The notes under the pieces: model-generated
The model's input: only the letters and a program-made list of their open reading frames with translations
Told to the model about the DNA's origin: nothing
The model's database searches: none
Shown: positions 41,940 through 52,578 of the stretch, piece after piece
How positions within the stretch are numbered: position 1 is the stretch's first letter
Layout: every line of letters begins with the position of its first letter
Program-made: the position numbers and the translations under genes
Assembly: GCA_019316985.1 (NCBI GenBank)
Contig: CP079215.1
Coordinates: 3,286,001-3,350,000, forward strand
Direction of reading: 5' to 3'
From: Paraniabella defluvii
Lineage (GTDB): Bacteria; Bacteroidota; Bacteroidia; Chitinophagales; Chitinophagaceae
Length of the DNA: 64,000 nt

Positions 41940-42743
41940 TTACTTCCGGAAATTCAGGCAAAGCCAATTGACACGCATGTTTGTTTCAACGAGTGATAAT
42001 TGATGTTGCTCTGCTGTTTTTGTATAGCCGGAAGGTCTTCTTCTAATATGCCGCTAAGAACCAGTTGCCCCTCAGTGTTCAGTTGTGCCGAGAGGTATTT
42101 CATGTTATCCAGTAAAACATTGCGGTTTATATTGGCTAATATGATATCAAATTGTTCGTTCATATCGGCTGTATCCGATTGTACCAGCCGGATAGCTCCG
42201 GCATGGTTTTGTTCGAAATTTTCCTGGCGTTTAAAATGCTCCACTCGTCTATATCATTGGCATATATACTTCTGGCGCCCAGGCGATGTGCCAGAATGGC
42301 TAATACCCCGTTCCTGTACCGAAATCAAAAACCGATTTCCCCGGAAAGGATAGCTTGCGCATTTGTTGCATCATTAAATGAGTGGTGGCATGATGCCCGG
42401 TTCCGAAGCTCATTTTAGGGGTAATTACAATTTCATGCTGTACATTTTGCAGCGGCTCGTGAAAAGATGCCCGTATGCCTACAAAATCATCTACAATAAC
42501 CGGACTGAAATTTGATTCCCATACCGCATTCCAGTTTTGCGGGGCTATTTCCTCTGTTTCGTATTGCAGCTGGTATGCCGACGCGAGTTCGGTAATCTCG
42601 CGATCGTTGTATTTTTCTTTCAGGAAGATCACCTTCAGTTCGTTCTCCGTTTCCTCAAATCCCTCTGCGGTGTCCTGAAGTTCTGCTATGACAATGTCCG
42701 TAATATCTGCCGGCACATCTTTAAAACTAATTACTGTATGCAT
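41940..42743 (-). CDS. prmA: PrmA, ribosomal protein L11 methyltransferase (frameshifted)
   Basis: An AdoMet-dependent enzyme that trimethylates ribosomal protein L11. In order: N-terminal substrate-recognition part (WNAVWESNFSPVIVDDF), TPKMSFGTGHHATTHLMM, the SAM-binding VFDFGTGTG, and the catalytic-face motif ILANINRNVLL. The final segment after a break near 41975 reads CVNWLCLNFRK, as in relatives. Start is ATG 42743 (MHTVISFKD). Breaks near 42300, 42245 and 41975; the total of about 268 residues is normal. It follows DUF445 after 16 bases, likely in one transcript with ypdA and DUF445. Confidence 0.9.
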
Positions 42744-42759
42744 TTGTATGTTTCGATTA

Positions 42760-44022
42760 TTAACTGTTTTCAATCATCCGGGTGATAGTATAAATCAATA
42801 GTCCCACCAATCCGCCTACCAGCGTTCCATTGATACGGATGAACTGAAGGTCTTTGCCCACTTCCAGTTCTAGTTTATTACTGAGTTCTTTTTCCTGCCA
42901 GTTGCCCACCGTGCTGCTGATCAGGTCTCCCACTTTGGAAGTGTTTTTCAGGATATATTTATAAGCGGTTCTTTGTGTCCACTTGTTTATTTTTTGCTGG
43001 AAGGCAGGATCGCTTTTCAGATTGTGCGCCATTTCGCTGATGGTTTTTTGGAGGTAAAGCATAATAGAAGACTCTGTACCCTCCAGATCGCTCATTATCG
43101 CGTTTTGCAAATGTTTCCAGACTGACGAGGCGTATTGTTGAATTTTATCCCCACTCAACAGGCTGTCCTTTATGTCTTCCAGTTCTTTTTGCCAGGCCGG
43201 ATTAGTTCTAATATCCTCTATAAAGCGTTTCAGTTGCTGATCAATCTCTTTCCTTACGGTATGATCAGGGTCCTGTTCAATTTCTGCCAGGTAATTGGCT
43301 AATCCCTTGGTTATTTTTGTTGCAATAAGGTTATCTACAAAACCCGGAATAAGAAAATGGCTTTCCTTTTTCACCCGTTCTCTTACCATTGTTTCATTGT
43401 CAATCACGTAAGTACGCAGCTTGCTTACCAGATAGTTGAGTATGCGTACCTGATCGCCTCTTTGCATAATAATATCCAGGCCCGCTGCCAGCGTAGCATT
43501 CAGCCGGATTTCCTTCAGCAGCTTCTGCGATTGATCGGATATGAATTGAGTCACCATACTGTCGTCGGCACTCTTCACCACATTTTTTAGAATAGCAGAG
43601 ATTTCAGATACCAGCAGATGGAGGTTTTGGGGTTGCTCAATCCATTGTATTAATAAAGTGCTGACATGCAGTTTTTCAATATAAGGCCGGATTGTGGGAG
43701 CGTTAAGAAAATTGGCTACCACGAACCCTCCCAGGTTATCTCCTATATTTTTCTTTTTATTTTCTATAAGGTTGGTATGCGGAATGCGGATACCTAAAGG
43801 GTGGTGAAATAAAGCCGTTACGGCAAACCAATCGGCCAGGGCGCCCACCATGGCAGCTTCTGCAAAGGCTTTGACATAGCCCAGCCATATATCATCCCTT
43901 GTTTTCAGCAGCCAGGTAGATAATACATATACCAAGGTCATCAGCACAAAAAGCCCTGTAGCGATGGCTTTATGCTTTCTTAGCTGCTGTGCTTTAATTA
44001 TATCATTGAGTGTATCAGGCAT
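42760..44022 (-). CDS. DUF445 family membrane protein
   Basis: An intact protein of about 420 residues with an N-terminal helix (ATGLFVLMTLVYVLSTWLL), the DUF445 signature EAAMVGALADWFAVTALFHHPLG and IPHTNLIENKKKNIGDNLGGF, a long helical middle, and a C-terminal membrane helix (GTLVGGLVGLLIYTITRM). The function is unknown. The start is placed at ATG 44022 (MPDTLNDI), overlapping the ypdA stop by eight bases, a sign of coupling; an ATG at 44046 is possible. Confidence 0.88.
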   Translation of the reverse strand: MPDTLNDIIKAQQLRKHKAIATGLFVLMTLVYVLSTWLLKTRDDIWLGYVKAFAEAAMVGALADWFAVTALFHHPLGIRIPHTNLIENKKKNIGDNLGGFVVANFLNAPTIRPYIEKLHVSTLLIQWIEQPQNLHLLVSEISAILKNVVKSADDSMVTQFISDQSQKLLKEIRLNATLAAGLDIIMQRGDQVRILNYLVSKLRTYVIDNETMVRERVKKESHFLIPGFVDNLIATKITKGLANYLAEIEQDPDHTVRKEIDQQLKRFIEDIRTNPAWQKELEDIKDSLLSGDKIQQYASSVWKHLQNAIMSDLEGTESSIMLYLQKTISEMAHNLKSDPAFQQKINKWTQRTAYKYILKNTSKVGDLISSTVGNWQEKELSNKLELEVGKDLQFIRINGTLVGGLVGLLIYTITRMIENS

Positions 44023-45004
44023 CTTGTATTTTATGCCTGATATCATTAAAGATGATCACGGCATGTTCTCTTGAGTTTTCAATAAACAGGCGGTGCGTAT
44101 TCATACCGCCGCATATAACACCAGCAAGATAAATGCCGGGAATATTGGTTTCGTGGGTATCGGGGTTGATGGCGGAGATCGTACCTCGTCGTTACTTAAC
44201 CGGATGCCTGTTTTTTCGAGAAAGTCAAGGTTGGGCTGGTAGCCTGTTGCCGCTATACCCAGTCGTTTTTAATGTTACCAGGCCGTCAGGAGTTTCGATA
44301 TCTACCTCATGCTCCCTGACGGCTTTTAAAGAGGCGTTAAAGTATGCATGGATCGCACCTTCTTTTATCCTGTTTTCAATATCCGGCTTTACCCAGTATT
44401 TTACCCTTGAACCAATGGCATCTCCTTTAATAACCATGGTTACCCGGGCGCCTTTACGGTAAGTTTCCAGTGCCGCATCTACTGCCGAGTTCATGGCGCC
44501 TACCACCACTACGTCCTGGAAGGCATAAAAATGCGGATCGCTGTAATAGTGGGTCACTTTGGGTAGTTCCTCCCCGGGGATATGCAGCAGGTAAGGAATA
44601 TCATAAAAGCCGGTAGCAATAATCACTTTATCACAGGTGTAGCTGAACTTGTTGGTTTGAATATGAAAGCGGCTCCGGTTATCTGTTGGCTCCAATCTGT
44701 CCACCTGCAACACCTGTTCAAAAAGGTGGATGTTAATCCCGAAGTTTTGCGTTACCCTCCGGTAATATTCCAGGCTCTCGTTTCGGGTAGGTTTGGCATT
44801 ATTGCATACAAAAGGCACTTTACCGATTTCAAGACGGTCTGAAGTAGAGAAAAAGGTCATATTAACCGGATAATGGTATAGCGAATTAACCAGGCATCCT
44901 TTTTCCAGCACCAGGTATGAAATGTTGTTTTTTTGCGCTTCGATAGCGCAGGCCAGTCCGATGGGGCCGCCGCCTACGATGATCACCGAAAAATGAGATT
45001 GCAT
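44015..45004 (-). CDS. ypdA: YpdA/Bdr-type bacillithiol disulfide reductase-like flavoprotein (frameshifted)
   Basis: An FAD/NADPH oxidoreductase of 330 residues. The FAD site is IIVGGGPIGLACAIEA at the very start, the NADPH site VVVGAMNSAVDAALE (GxNSA form) in the middle, and CGGMNTH near the end. YpdA (Bdr) reduces oxidised bacillithiol and protein mixed disulfides. Three missing bases, one from an A6 run near 44268, one near 44262 and one near 44195, split the C-terminus; after all three the frame returns to the original. A TATCTTTG -7 element ends only five bases before the ATG, which predicts a leaderless message. Confidence 0.88.
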
Positions 45005-45008
45005 TTGA

Positions 45009-45016
45009 CAAAGATA
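45009..45016 (-). promoter_or_regulatory. ypdA promoter -7 element
   Basis: On the minus strand TATCTTTG (TAnnTTTG) lies directly before the ypdA start codon (45004), so transcription would begin at or next to the ATG. Confidence 0.5.
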
Positions 45017-45050
45017 ACGGCTGCGATTATCGAATATTTTATATTTTATA

Positions 45051-45082
45051 TTGCTTATTCTAGCATTTTACGTTTAAATTTG
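45051..45082 (+). promoter_or_regulatory. pdhB promoter
   Basis: TTG at 45051-45053 and TAAATTTG at 45075-45082 are separated by 21 bases, an ideal Bacteroidota promoter, 30 bases before the pdhB ATG. Confidence 0.65.
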
Positions 45083-45111
45083 CCGCACTTTAACAGTATC
45101 AACAAAATAAT

Positions 45112-46099
45112 ATGGCAAGAATAATTGCATTTAGAGAGGCTTTAAGAGAAGCCATGAATGAGGAGATGAGAAGGGATGACAGGGTGTTTTTAATGGGTGA
45201 GGAAGTTGCCGAGTACAATGGCGCATATAAAGTAAGCCAGGGTATGCTGGCAGAGTTTGGTCCTAAAAGGGTTTTGGATACTCCTATTGCAGAGCTGGGT
45301 TTTACTGCAGTTGGTGTTGGTGCTGCGCAAAGAGGCCTGAGGCCTATTGTTGAATTTATGACCTGGAACTTTGCTGTTTTAGCGTTAGACCAGATCCTGA
45401 ATACAGCTTCCAAAATGCTGGCTATGAGCGGCGGGCAGATTTCCTGCCCTATCGTGTTCAGAGGTGGTAATGGTTCTGCCGGCCAGCTGGGCGCCCAGCA
45501 CAGCACCGCTTTTGAAGCAATGTATGCCAACATACCGGGTATTAAAGTGGTTTCTCCAAGCAACCCTTATGATGCCAAAGGTTTATTGAAACAAGCCATT
45601 CGCTATGAAGAAGATCCTGTAATGTTCATGGAAAGCGAACAGATGTATGGCGATAAAATGGAAGTGCCTGAAGAAGAATATTATATTGAATTAGGAAAAG
45701 CCGATGTAAAAAAGAGGAACAGATGTAACCATTGTTTCTTTTAATAAAATGATGAAGGTAGCTTTAGGTGCGGCTGCCGAGCTGGAAAAAGAAGGCATCA
45801 GCGCTGAAGTGATTGATTTGCGTACTATTCGCCCGCTGGATGTACCAACGATTGTTAAAAGTATCCAGAAAACAAACAGGCTCGTAATTGTTGAAGAGCA
45901 GTGGCCGTTTGCTTCAGTTTCATCTGAAATAGCATACAATGTTCAGAAAGATGCTTTCGATTACCTGGATGCACCCATCCGACGTATTACCGCTGCTGAT
46001 GCGCCTTTACACTATGCACCTAACCTGGTGGCAGCCGCTCTGCCGGATGTTGCCCGTACTGTAAAATTGGTGAAGGAAGTAATGTACCAGAAAAAATAA
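45112..46099 (+). CDS. pdhB: Pyruvate dehydrogenase E1 component, beta subunit (frameshifted)
   Basis: With the alpha subunit it decarboxylates pyruvate using thiamine diphosphate and loads the acetyl group on E2. The 328-residue product has the E1-beta hallmarks VFLMGEEVAEYNGAYKVSQG, DTPIAELGFTAVGVGAAQRG, QISCPIVFRGGNG, KVVSPSNPYDAKGLL, and the C-terminal VIDLRTIRPLD and IVEEQWPFASV. One break near 45712 in an A run. Start ATG 45112 lies 30 bases after a good promoter. The alpha subunit and E2 are not in this window, so the genes are scattered. Confidence 0.93.
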
Positions 46100-46121
46100 T
46101 TACCGTCATATTATTATTTTT

Positions 46122-46162
46122 AAAAGTCCATGAGCTATATTTATTCGCTCGTGGACTTTTAA
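46122..46162 (+). terminator. Terminator after pdhB
   Basis: AAAAGTCCA and TGGACTTTT form a 9 bp stem, extended by GAGC/GCTC, around an A/T-rich loop. It separates pdhB from the response-regulator gene. Confidence 0.75.
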
Positions 46163-46193
46163 GTTTACGATCTAAACAAAAAAATCTATTAAA

Positions 46194-47379
46194 GTGCCCA
46201 ATAGAAGTAAGACAAACGATAATGCGCCGGTTATTCTCGTAATTGATGACGAGGTATCCATTCGTAAAACGCTGATTGAAATTTTATCATTCGAAGGTTA
46301 TAAAACACACGAAGCTTCAGATGGTGAACAGGGAATAAAAATTTTCTCTGAGCATAAATTTGATGCTGTTTTATGCGACATCAAGATGCCTAAAATGGAC
46401 GGGATGGAATTCCTGAACAAAGCACTGGAAGTGGCTCCCGATGTGCCGGTGATTATGATATCCGGCCACGGAACGATTGAAACTGCTGTAGAAGCCGTGA
46501 AAAAAGGCGCCTATGATTTTATATCAAAGCCGCCGGATCTGAACCGGTTGCTCATAACTATTAAAAATGCGCTGGATAAAGGAACTTTGGTTACCGAAAC
46601 AAAAGTGCTGCGCAAAAAAATATCCCGTGTACAGGAAATCGTAGGGGATTCGGAGCCTATCAGGCGAATTAAAGAAACAATTGATAAAGTAGCGCCCACC
46701 GAAGCCCGGGTATTGGTTACCGGAGAAAACGGGGTAGGCAAGGAGCTGGTAGCCCGCTGGCTGCATGAAAAAGCACCCGTAATGCCAGCCCTTTAGTGGA
46801 GGTGAATTGCGCGGCGATACCAACCGAGTTGATCGAATCTGAGCTATTTGGTCACGAAAAAGGTTCTTTTACCTCGGCGGTAAAGCAACGTATCGGAAAG
46901 TTTGAACAGGCCAACGGAGGTACTCTTTTCCTGGATGAAATTGGCGACATGAGCCTTAGCGCCCAGGCTAAAGTACTCCGGGCATTGCAGGAAGGGAAAA
47001 TAACAAGAGTTGGAGCTGATAAAGACATTAATGTAGACGTACGCGTAATAGCCGCTACCAATAAAGACCTGCTGCAGGAAGTAGAGCAAAAGAATTTCAG
47101 GCTCGATCTTTATCATCGCCTGAGCGTGATATTAATTCATGTGCCTTCTTTAAATGATCGCAGGGATGATATTCCCCAATTGATCGATAGGTTTTTGGAA
47201 AGCATTTGTGCCGACTATGGAATTGCTAAAAAGGTATTGACGACGGCGCTATTAAATTATTGCAACAACATAACTGGACGGGGAATATAAGGGAGCTGCG
47301 CAATGTAGTAGAGCGCCTGGTTATTTTAAGCGGTAAAACAATTATTGCAGAAGACGTAAAAAATTATGCAAATCCATAG
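46194..47379 (+). CDS. NtrC-type response regulator without DNA-binding domain (frameshifted)
   Basis: The product of about 394 residues has a receiver (acidic DD at 18-19, phospho-Asp62 in LCDIKMP) and an AAA+ domain (GENGVGKE, Walker [17 protein letters not shown] arginine finger). The sigma-54 contact loop reads GSFTSA instead of GAFTGA, and the protein stops right after the AAA+ lid ([18 protein letters not shown] ... ANP), without the Fis-type helix-turn-helix. It may therefore act from solution, or not with sigma-54 at all. Breaks near 46785 and 47255. The frame opens with GTG 46194; no ATG fits. It is separated from its neighbours by terminators. Confidence 0.85.
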
Positions 47380-47409
47380 GTAACTGCATCATATTACCGG
47401 TAGTATTGC

Positions 47410-47448
47410 AGCTGCTGTGCGCATGTATTTTACCATGCACACAGCAGT
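47410..47448 (+). terminator. Long hairpin after the response regulator
   Basis: GCTGCTGTGCGCATG and CATGCACACAGCAG pair over 14 bases with one G-U pair and an eight-base loop, 32 bases after the stop codon. There is no T-run, so termination would be inefficient or Rho-dependent; an mRNA end-stabilising role is also possible. Confidence 0.5.
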
Positions 47449-47516
47449 TGTGATTTAAGGAACTATTAAGAGTCAACTGTTTATTACTTCAAATGCACCA
47501 CCTATCTTTATAGTAT

Positions 47517-49181
47517 ATGACAACAGCAACCCGCGCTTCACTGCTAATAGGAATGGTTTTATCCTTTGTAAACACTTATTCACAGGATCGGCTTTCCCAG
47601 ATCCTCAAAAACGAATTACAGCGTGAATTTGTACAGCTTAAAGCTGCCGATAAAAATGTGTATTACATGAGCTATAGGGTTGACGACATCACCTCCTATC
47701 GTGTAACAGCTAATTTCGGAGTGATCAGCTCCATCGATTCAAGCAGGGTAAGAGTATTTACACCTACGGTAAGAGTAGGTAGCTACCAGTTTGACAATAC
47801 CCATAATGTGCAATTTGGCGGCGCGGCGGGAAATTTACCTGTTGTTGAGAACGAAGACATTTTAAAATTATCGATCTGGAAAAGTACCGATGTGGCTTAT
47901 AAGAATGCCGCCCAGATGTATGAGCAATTACTGACCAATAAAAAGTAAGGGTAGCAGAAGAAGATACCGCAGCAGATTTTTCAAATGCAAAGCGGGAAAT
48001 TTACTTTGATGCCCCGTTGAATTACGCCGCTTTGAAACCCGACTTAGCGAAAATTGCCACAGCTCTTAAAAGCTTTACCCAGGTATTTAAACAAAATCCT
48101 GACCTGCTATTAGGAGGGGCCAATTTTGAATTTAAGATCACCCGCAAATATTTTATCGATATAGACGGTTCGGATATTGTGGAAAACGGAACCGAAACCT
48201 GGCAAAGTATTTTTGGCAATACCAAGGCCGAGGATGGAATGGAACTGCCGCTTTATAAGCTGTATTTTGCTTATAAACCCGCGGAATTGCCTTCCGGCGA
48301 CAGCGTTCTGGCCGACGTATCGAGGATGAGCGCCAAATTGAGCGAATTAAAAAAATCGCCCTGGCCGATCCTTTTGTTGGCCCGGCCATTCTTTCGGGCA
48401 GGGCTGCCGGCGTATTCTTTCATGAAATTTTCGGGCACAGGCTGGAAGGGAAAAGAATGAAAAATGAATTCGACGGGCAGACCTTTAAAAATAAGATCGG
48501 AACAGCGGTATTGCCGCCTTTCTTAAGCATCACAATGGATCCTACCAGGAAGAATGTAGCAGGCGCTGAAGTAAACGGGTTTTACAAGTTTGATGATGAA
48601 GGAGTGGCGGCGCAAAAGTTGATGTGGTAGACAACGGCATACTACGGAATTTTCTGATGACCCGAACTCCTATCAATGGTATAAGCGGCAGTAACGGGCA
48701 TGCACGCACAGCGCCGGGCGGTATCCCTGAAAGCAGGCAAAGCAACCTGATTGTAACAGGTAAGAGTGAGAAGTCGTTTAGCGAATTAAGGGAGCTGCTG
48801 ATCGCTGAATGTAAAAAACAGGGCAAATCTTATGGCTACCTGTTTCAGGATGTACAGGGCGGGTTTACAAATGTAGGACGCACCACGCCTAATGCTTTTA
48901 ATGTGTTGCCAACTGAAGTGTATAAAATTTATGTTGATGGCAAAGCAGATGAGCTGGTGCGCGGGGTAGACTTGATTGGCACACCTCTTTCCATGTTTAA
49001 GCATATTACAGCCTGCAGCAATACTATGGAAACTTTTAACGGGATGTGCGGCTCTGGTTCCGGCTGGGTACCGGTATCTGCTTCGTCGCCGGCTATTTTT
49101 GTTGACGTAATTGAAACACAGAAAAAAAGCAAATCCTCCGAACGCCTTCCCGTGTTGCCCAGGCCCGACCTGGACAAATAA
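47517..49181 (+). CDS. TldD-like metalloprotease with signal peptide (frameshifted)
   Basis: A peptidase of the TldD/PmbA family of about 555 residues. The zinc motif HEIFGHRLEG (HExxxH) is intact, followed by FKNKIGTAVLPPFLSITMDPT, GFYKFDDEG, and NGILRNFLMTRTPINGI in the other frames. The N-terminus MTTATRASLLIGMVLSFVNTYSQ is a signal peptide, so it is likely periplasmic, unlike the cytoplasmic E. coli TldD. Breaks near 47945, 48355 and 48600. The next gene is a paralogue lacking the zinc motif; the two should form a TldD/TldE-like heterodimer. Confidence 0.85.
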
Positions 49182-49229
49182 CACCAGCAGCCTATACATC
49201 AGCATCCGGCTATCAATAAATAATTTAAA

Positions 49230-50863
49230 ATGAGAACAAAAATTTTCTTCCTTGCATTAGCGATCAGTTGTACAGCGCCTGCAACATGGGCACAGGATCT
49301 GAAAGATAATTTTTACGTGCGGGTGCTGAACGATGAGCTGCAGCGCAATATAAAGCGCCTGTATCTTCCCGACCTGGAGAAGCCGTTCTATATTGCTTAT
49401 AATCTTCAGAATGTAAACAGCTACAGTTTAAGCAGCGAACGGGGTGAAATAACCAACGTGGTAAAACCCCTGTTAATAATAAGTCGGTATCCGTTAAGCT
49501 GAGAGTAGGAGATTACCACCGCAACTTCGACTATATGATGTACGATGGTTATTTTGCCAACCTGCCCGATGAGGCCAGTGCCGATGAGTACCGCCGCCTG
49601 CTATGGCTTGAAACCGACCGGGCGTATAAAAACAACGCCCGGCAATTCAGTGGCTTTATGTCATCTTTAAAAAGGGTAAGTGTTGACGAAAAAGAACTGG
49701 CGTTAGACGATTTTGCCCGCATCACCCCTGTTGTAAAAGACTTTGGAGCCATTCAGCCCATAGAAATCGATACCAAAAAGTGGGAGCACAATTTAAAAGT
49801 GTTGTCGGCCCTGTTTAATGCTTACCCGAAAATAACCACTTCGTATTGCCGGCTAATGGTAGGAAGCTCCGAAAATTACCTGGTAAGCAGCGAGGGTTCG
49901 GTTATCAGAAAGCCCGGAGGCGCTGTTACGTTTATGGCTTATGGCGGAGCCTCTGATGAAAAAGGCAATAATTATAACAGTAGCTACGCTATCACGGTGA
50001 AAACCATAGATGAGCTGCCATCATTAGAAAAACTGCAGGCCAGTGTAAAGGAACTGATAGGAAAAATACAGCAAAAAGAGCAGGCAAAGGCATTTGAAGG
50101 CGCTTATATGGGACCTGTGCTTTTCGTGGGCAATGCAGTGGGAGATATCGTGAATCAATGCTTTTCGAATACACTGCAAACGCGCCGCAAATCCGTTCTG
50201 GGGTACAATTCTGGTGAAACCAGTTATGAAGAAAAGCTGGGGCAAAAACTCGTGGCTTCAGAACTTACGGTAACGGCCGTTCCTTCGCTTAAAACAGTAA
50301 ACGGCAAGCATACTACAGGTTATTACCAGGTAGATGACGAAGGTGTAGTGCCGGCAGATTCACTGGTGCTCATCGAAGCAGGTATATTAAAGAACCTCCT
50401 GAATGGAAGAACACCCACCAGGAAGTTTCCCCGATCCCAGGGTTTTGGGCAGTCGTTTATGGGAAGAAATTACAATGCAGGTGTGTTGAAACTTACTTCG
50501 GCTAAAACTGTTAATGCCGACTCTATGCAGGCCAGGTTATTGCAGCTGGCTAAGGAGGAGGGACTTACTGTTGCATATATGGTAAAAGATCTTTACTTTA
50601 ACAGTCCGGAGATATACAGGATAGATGTAGCCAGCGGAAAAACAGAGATGGTAAATGAATGTAAAATTACTCCCCTTAATATGAAGTCTCTAAGGCGGTT
50701 TATTGTGGCTTCAGACAAGCAGCAATTAGAGAACAGCTCCGATTATAGCATTGTAGCGCCAGAAAGTATGATCATCAACGAAATTGAAATAGAGCAGAAC
50801 GAAACTACTACCAAGCCCAAGCCTATTATTGTTTCCAATCCATTGCTCGATAAAAAAGCATAG
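49230..50863 (+). CDS. TldE/PmbA-like partner with signal peptide (frameshifted)
   Basis: A paralogue of the preceding gene, about 544 residues. It has a signal peptide (MRTKIFFLALAISCTAPATWAQ) and the shared fold (TTGYYQVDDEGVVPADSLVLIEAGILKNL, FGQSFMGRNYNAGVLKL), but the zinc site reads VGNAVGDIVNQCF, with no HExxxH. It is the non-catalytic half, as TldE is to TldD. One break near 49470. The C-terminus carries a hydrophilic extension (EIEIEQNETTTKPKPIIVS). Start ATG 49230 is 48 bases after the TldD-like stop codon. Confidence 0.82.
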
Positions 50864-50890
50864 CAGACACCAACAAAAAGGACTGAAAAT

Positions 50891-50918
50891 AAAAAAGGCT
50901 GTTAAGTAATAACAGCCC
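50891..50918 (-). terminator. Terminator of the NTF2-like lipoprotein gene
   Basis: On the minus strand GGCTGTTA and TAACAGCC form a perfect stem with a five-base loop, followed by TTTTTT. It lies about 105 bases past the stop codon at 51023 and faces the converging TldE-like gene. Confidence 0.75.
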
Positions 50919-51022
50919 AGAGGGTGTATAAGAAATTCATAGATGCGGGGTGTCCGATAGTACGAAGCTCCCTTTAACGGCCTGGTTTGGCGGCTTTCAC
51001 GGCTTGGCTTCGGGTTCTCCAT

Positions 51023-51624
51023 TTAAAGTTTGTCTGTGCCCCTCGATTCCTTATCCATTCTCTGAATATCTTTAAGCCTGTCTGCAGCAATAGGATTAAC
51101 ATAGTCCCAGAATGCAGCAACACAAACTATCTTCCATTCACCCTTTTCCTTTTCCATCAATCGAACTTCCTTGCTGTGATGGAAATTATCACCTTGCTTA
51201 TTACTGTTAAACTGGTCCCAGGTAAGATAGCATGCATCAGGACCATAAAACTTATATTTTATGTTTTTACGTTCAACAATTGGGTGGCTACTTGACTGGG
51301 GTTCGGGATTATCGTTGATATACTTGCCAACGGTATTATCAATGCCGTTCCAGCCTACGCTTGCGTCAAACGTGCCGTCTTTATTGCTCCAGGCCTGAAA
51401 GGCGTAGTCGGTTTGAGCATAAGTTGATTTCAGGCGTTGTAATCCCTCGCAAAAAAAGAAGCCGTTTCTTTTTCAATAACGGCTAATATGGCGTCTTTTT
51501 CTGCCTGAAGCTTTTTTTTTTTTTTTTCATCGGGGGTATTGGCACTGGTTTGTTTGCAAGATGATAAAATAATCAGCAAAAGGTGAGAAACAGGCCGCAA
51601 AGAGCCACAATTGCCTGCCTGCAA
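51023..51624 (-). CDS. NTF2/SnoaL-like lipoprotein (frameshifted, start uncertain)
   Basis: About 200 residues. A lipobox around IILSSC is followed by KQTSANTPDEKKKKKLQ and then ILAVIEKETASFFARDYNA, where a break near 51440 occurs. The rest reads WSNKDGTFDASVGW, KYKFYGPDACYLTWDQFN and EKGEWKIVCVAAFWDYVN, which is the alpha-beta cone pattern of nuclear transport factor 2-like domains. The start is unclear because no ATG precedes the signal in this frame; TTG 51624 is the earliest, and a further break in the signal region (another frame offers RQLWLFAACF) is likely. The function is unknown. A 16-T run at 51512-51527 encodes the Lys stretch. Confidence 0.6.
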
Positions 51625-51987
51625 TAAATAATGATGAAAATTCGGTTAGAGGAGTAAACGAAAATTTCGTATGTACATTCTGGCGGGGAGATGTAGGGCG
51701 AAAAGCTAACTGGTTCATAATGTTAAGTTTTAATGGGTGAACAATAAACTTTCCATTCCTTTCTCAGTATCGTTGTAATAAAAGATCTCCGGTATTAGTG
51801 AACTGATTACTACAGTACTAATTTACTCTTTTATTATCTATTTTCCAATTTCATTTTTAAAGCGTTAGCCCATTATGGGCAGGTGTTGCTTCATTTACCG
51901 GTATTGCTACCGGGTTTACCGAATAGAAACTTAGTTCAATGGTTAATTGTATTAAATTTGTTAGATAAACACTTAAAATCAAATACT
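51625..51987 (+). promoter_or_regulatory. Intergenic region with promoter for the LemA/TPM cluster
   Basis: About 360 bases without an accepted gene. TAAATTTG at 51953-51960 matches TAnnTTTG and lies 27 bases before the first LemA start codon. The -33 element is not clear. Nothing else is assigned. Confidence 0.45.
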
Positions 51988-52569
51988 ATGAAAGGAATAG
52001 GTTTAATTGTAATCATTTTGTTAGTGGTGGTAGGCTTTATGGGATGCAAAGGTTATAATAATCTGGTAAAAGAAGACGAGGTGGTAAAAAATGCCTGGGC
52101 TAATGTACAAAGCGACTACCAGCGGCGTAACGACCTCGTGGGCAACCTGGTAAACACCGTAAAAGGCGCTGCCAAATTTGAGCAGGAAACGTTGACCAAG
52201 GTGATAGAAGCAAGATCTAAAGCTACCTCTGTAAATATTTCTGCCGATCAGTTAACACCCGAAAATATGCAGCAGTTCCAGGCGGCGCAGGGCCAGGTAA
52301 GCAGCGCCTTAAGCCGTTTACTGGCAGTGGTAGAAAGTTACCCGGAGCTAAAAGCCAACCAGAACTTCCTGCAGCTGCAGGGGCAACTGGAAAGCATTGA
52401 GAATGAAATCCGCGCATCCCGCAATACATTCAACGGAGCTGTAAACAGCTACAATACTAAGGTGCGTTCTTTTCCTATGAATATTTTAGGCGGAATGTTT
52501 GGTTTTAAATCTAAAGAACCATTTAAAGCCGATCCGGGAGCAGAAACAGCGCCTAAAGTGGAGTTTTAA
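51988..52569 (+). CDS. LemA family membrane protein (first copy)
   Basis: An intact 193-residue protein, starting MKGIGLIVIILLVVVGFMGCKG at ATG 51988, with one N-terminal membrane helix or lipoprotein-type signal (GFMGC). The LemA coiled domain shows YNNLVKEDEVVKNAWANVQ, RRNDLVGNLVNTVKGAA and SRNTFNGAVNSYNTKVRSFP. LemA proteins form envelope coiled-coil assemblies of unclear role. It is the first of four genes (LemA, LemA, TPM, TPM), each separated by ten bases or fewer for the first three. Confidence 0.9.
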   Translation: MKGIGLIVIILLVVVGFMGCKGYNNLVKEDEVVKNAWANVQSDYQRRNDLVGNLVNTVKGAAKFEQETLTKVIEARSKATSVNISADQLTPENMQQFQAAQGQVSSALSRLLAVVESYPELKANQNFLQLQGQLESIENEIRASRNTFNGAVNSYNTKVRSFPMNILGGMFGFKSKEPFKADPGAETAPKVEF

Positions 52570-52578
52570 TTATCGCAA

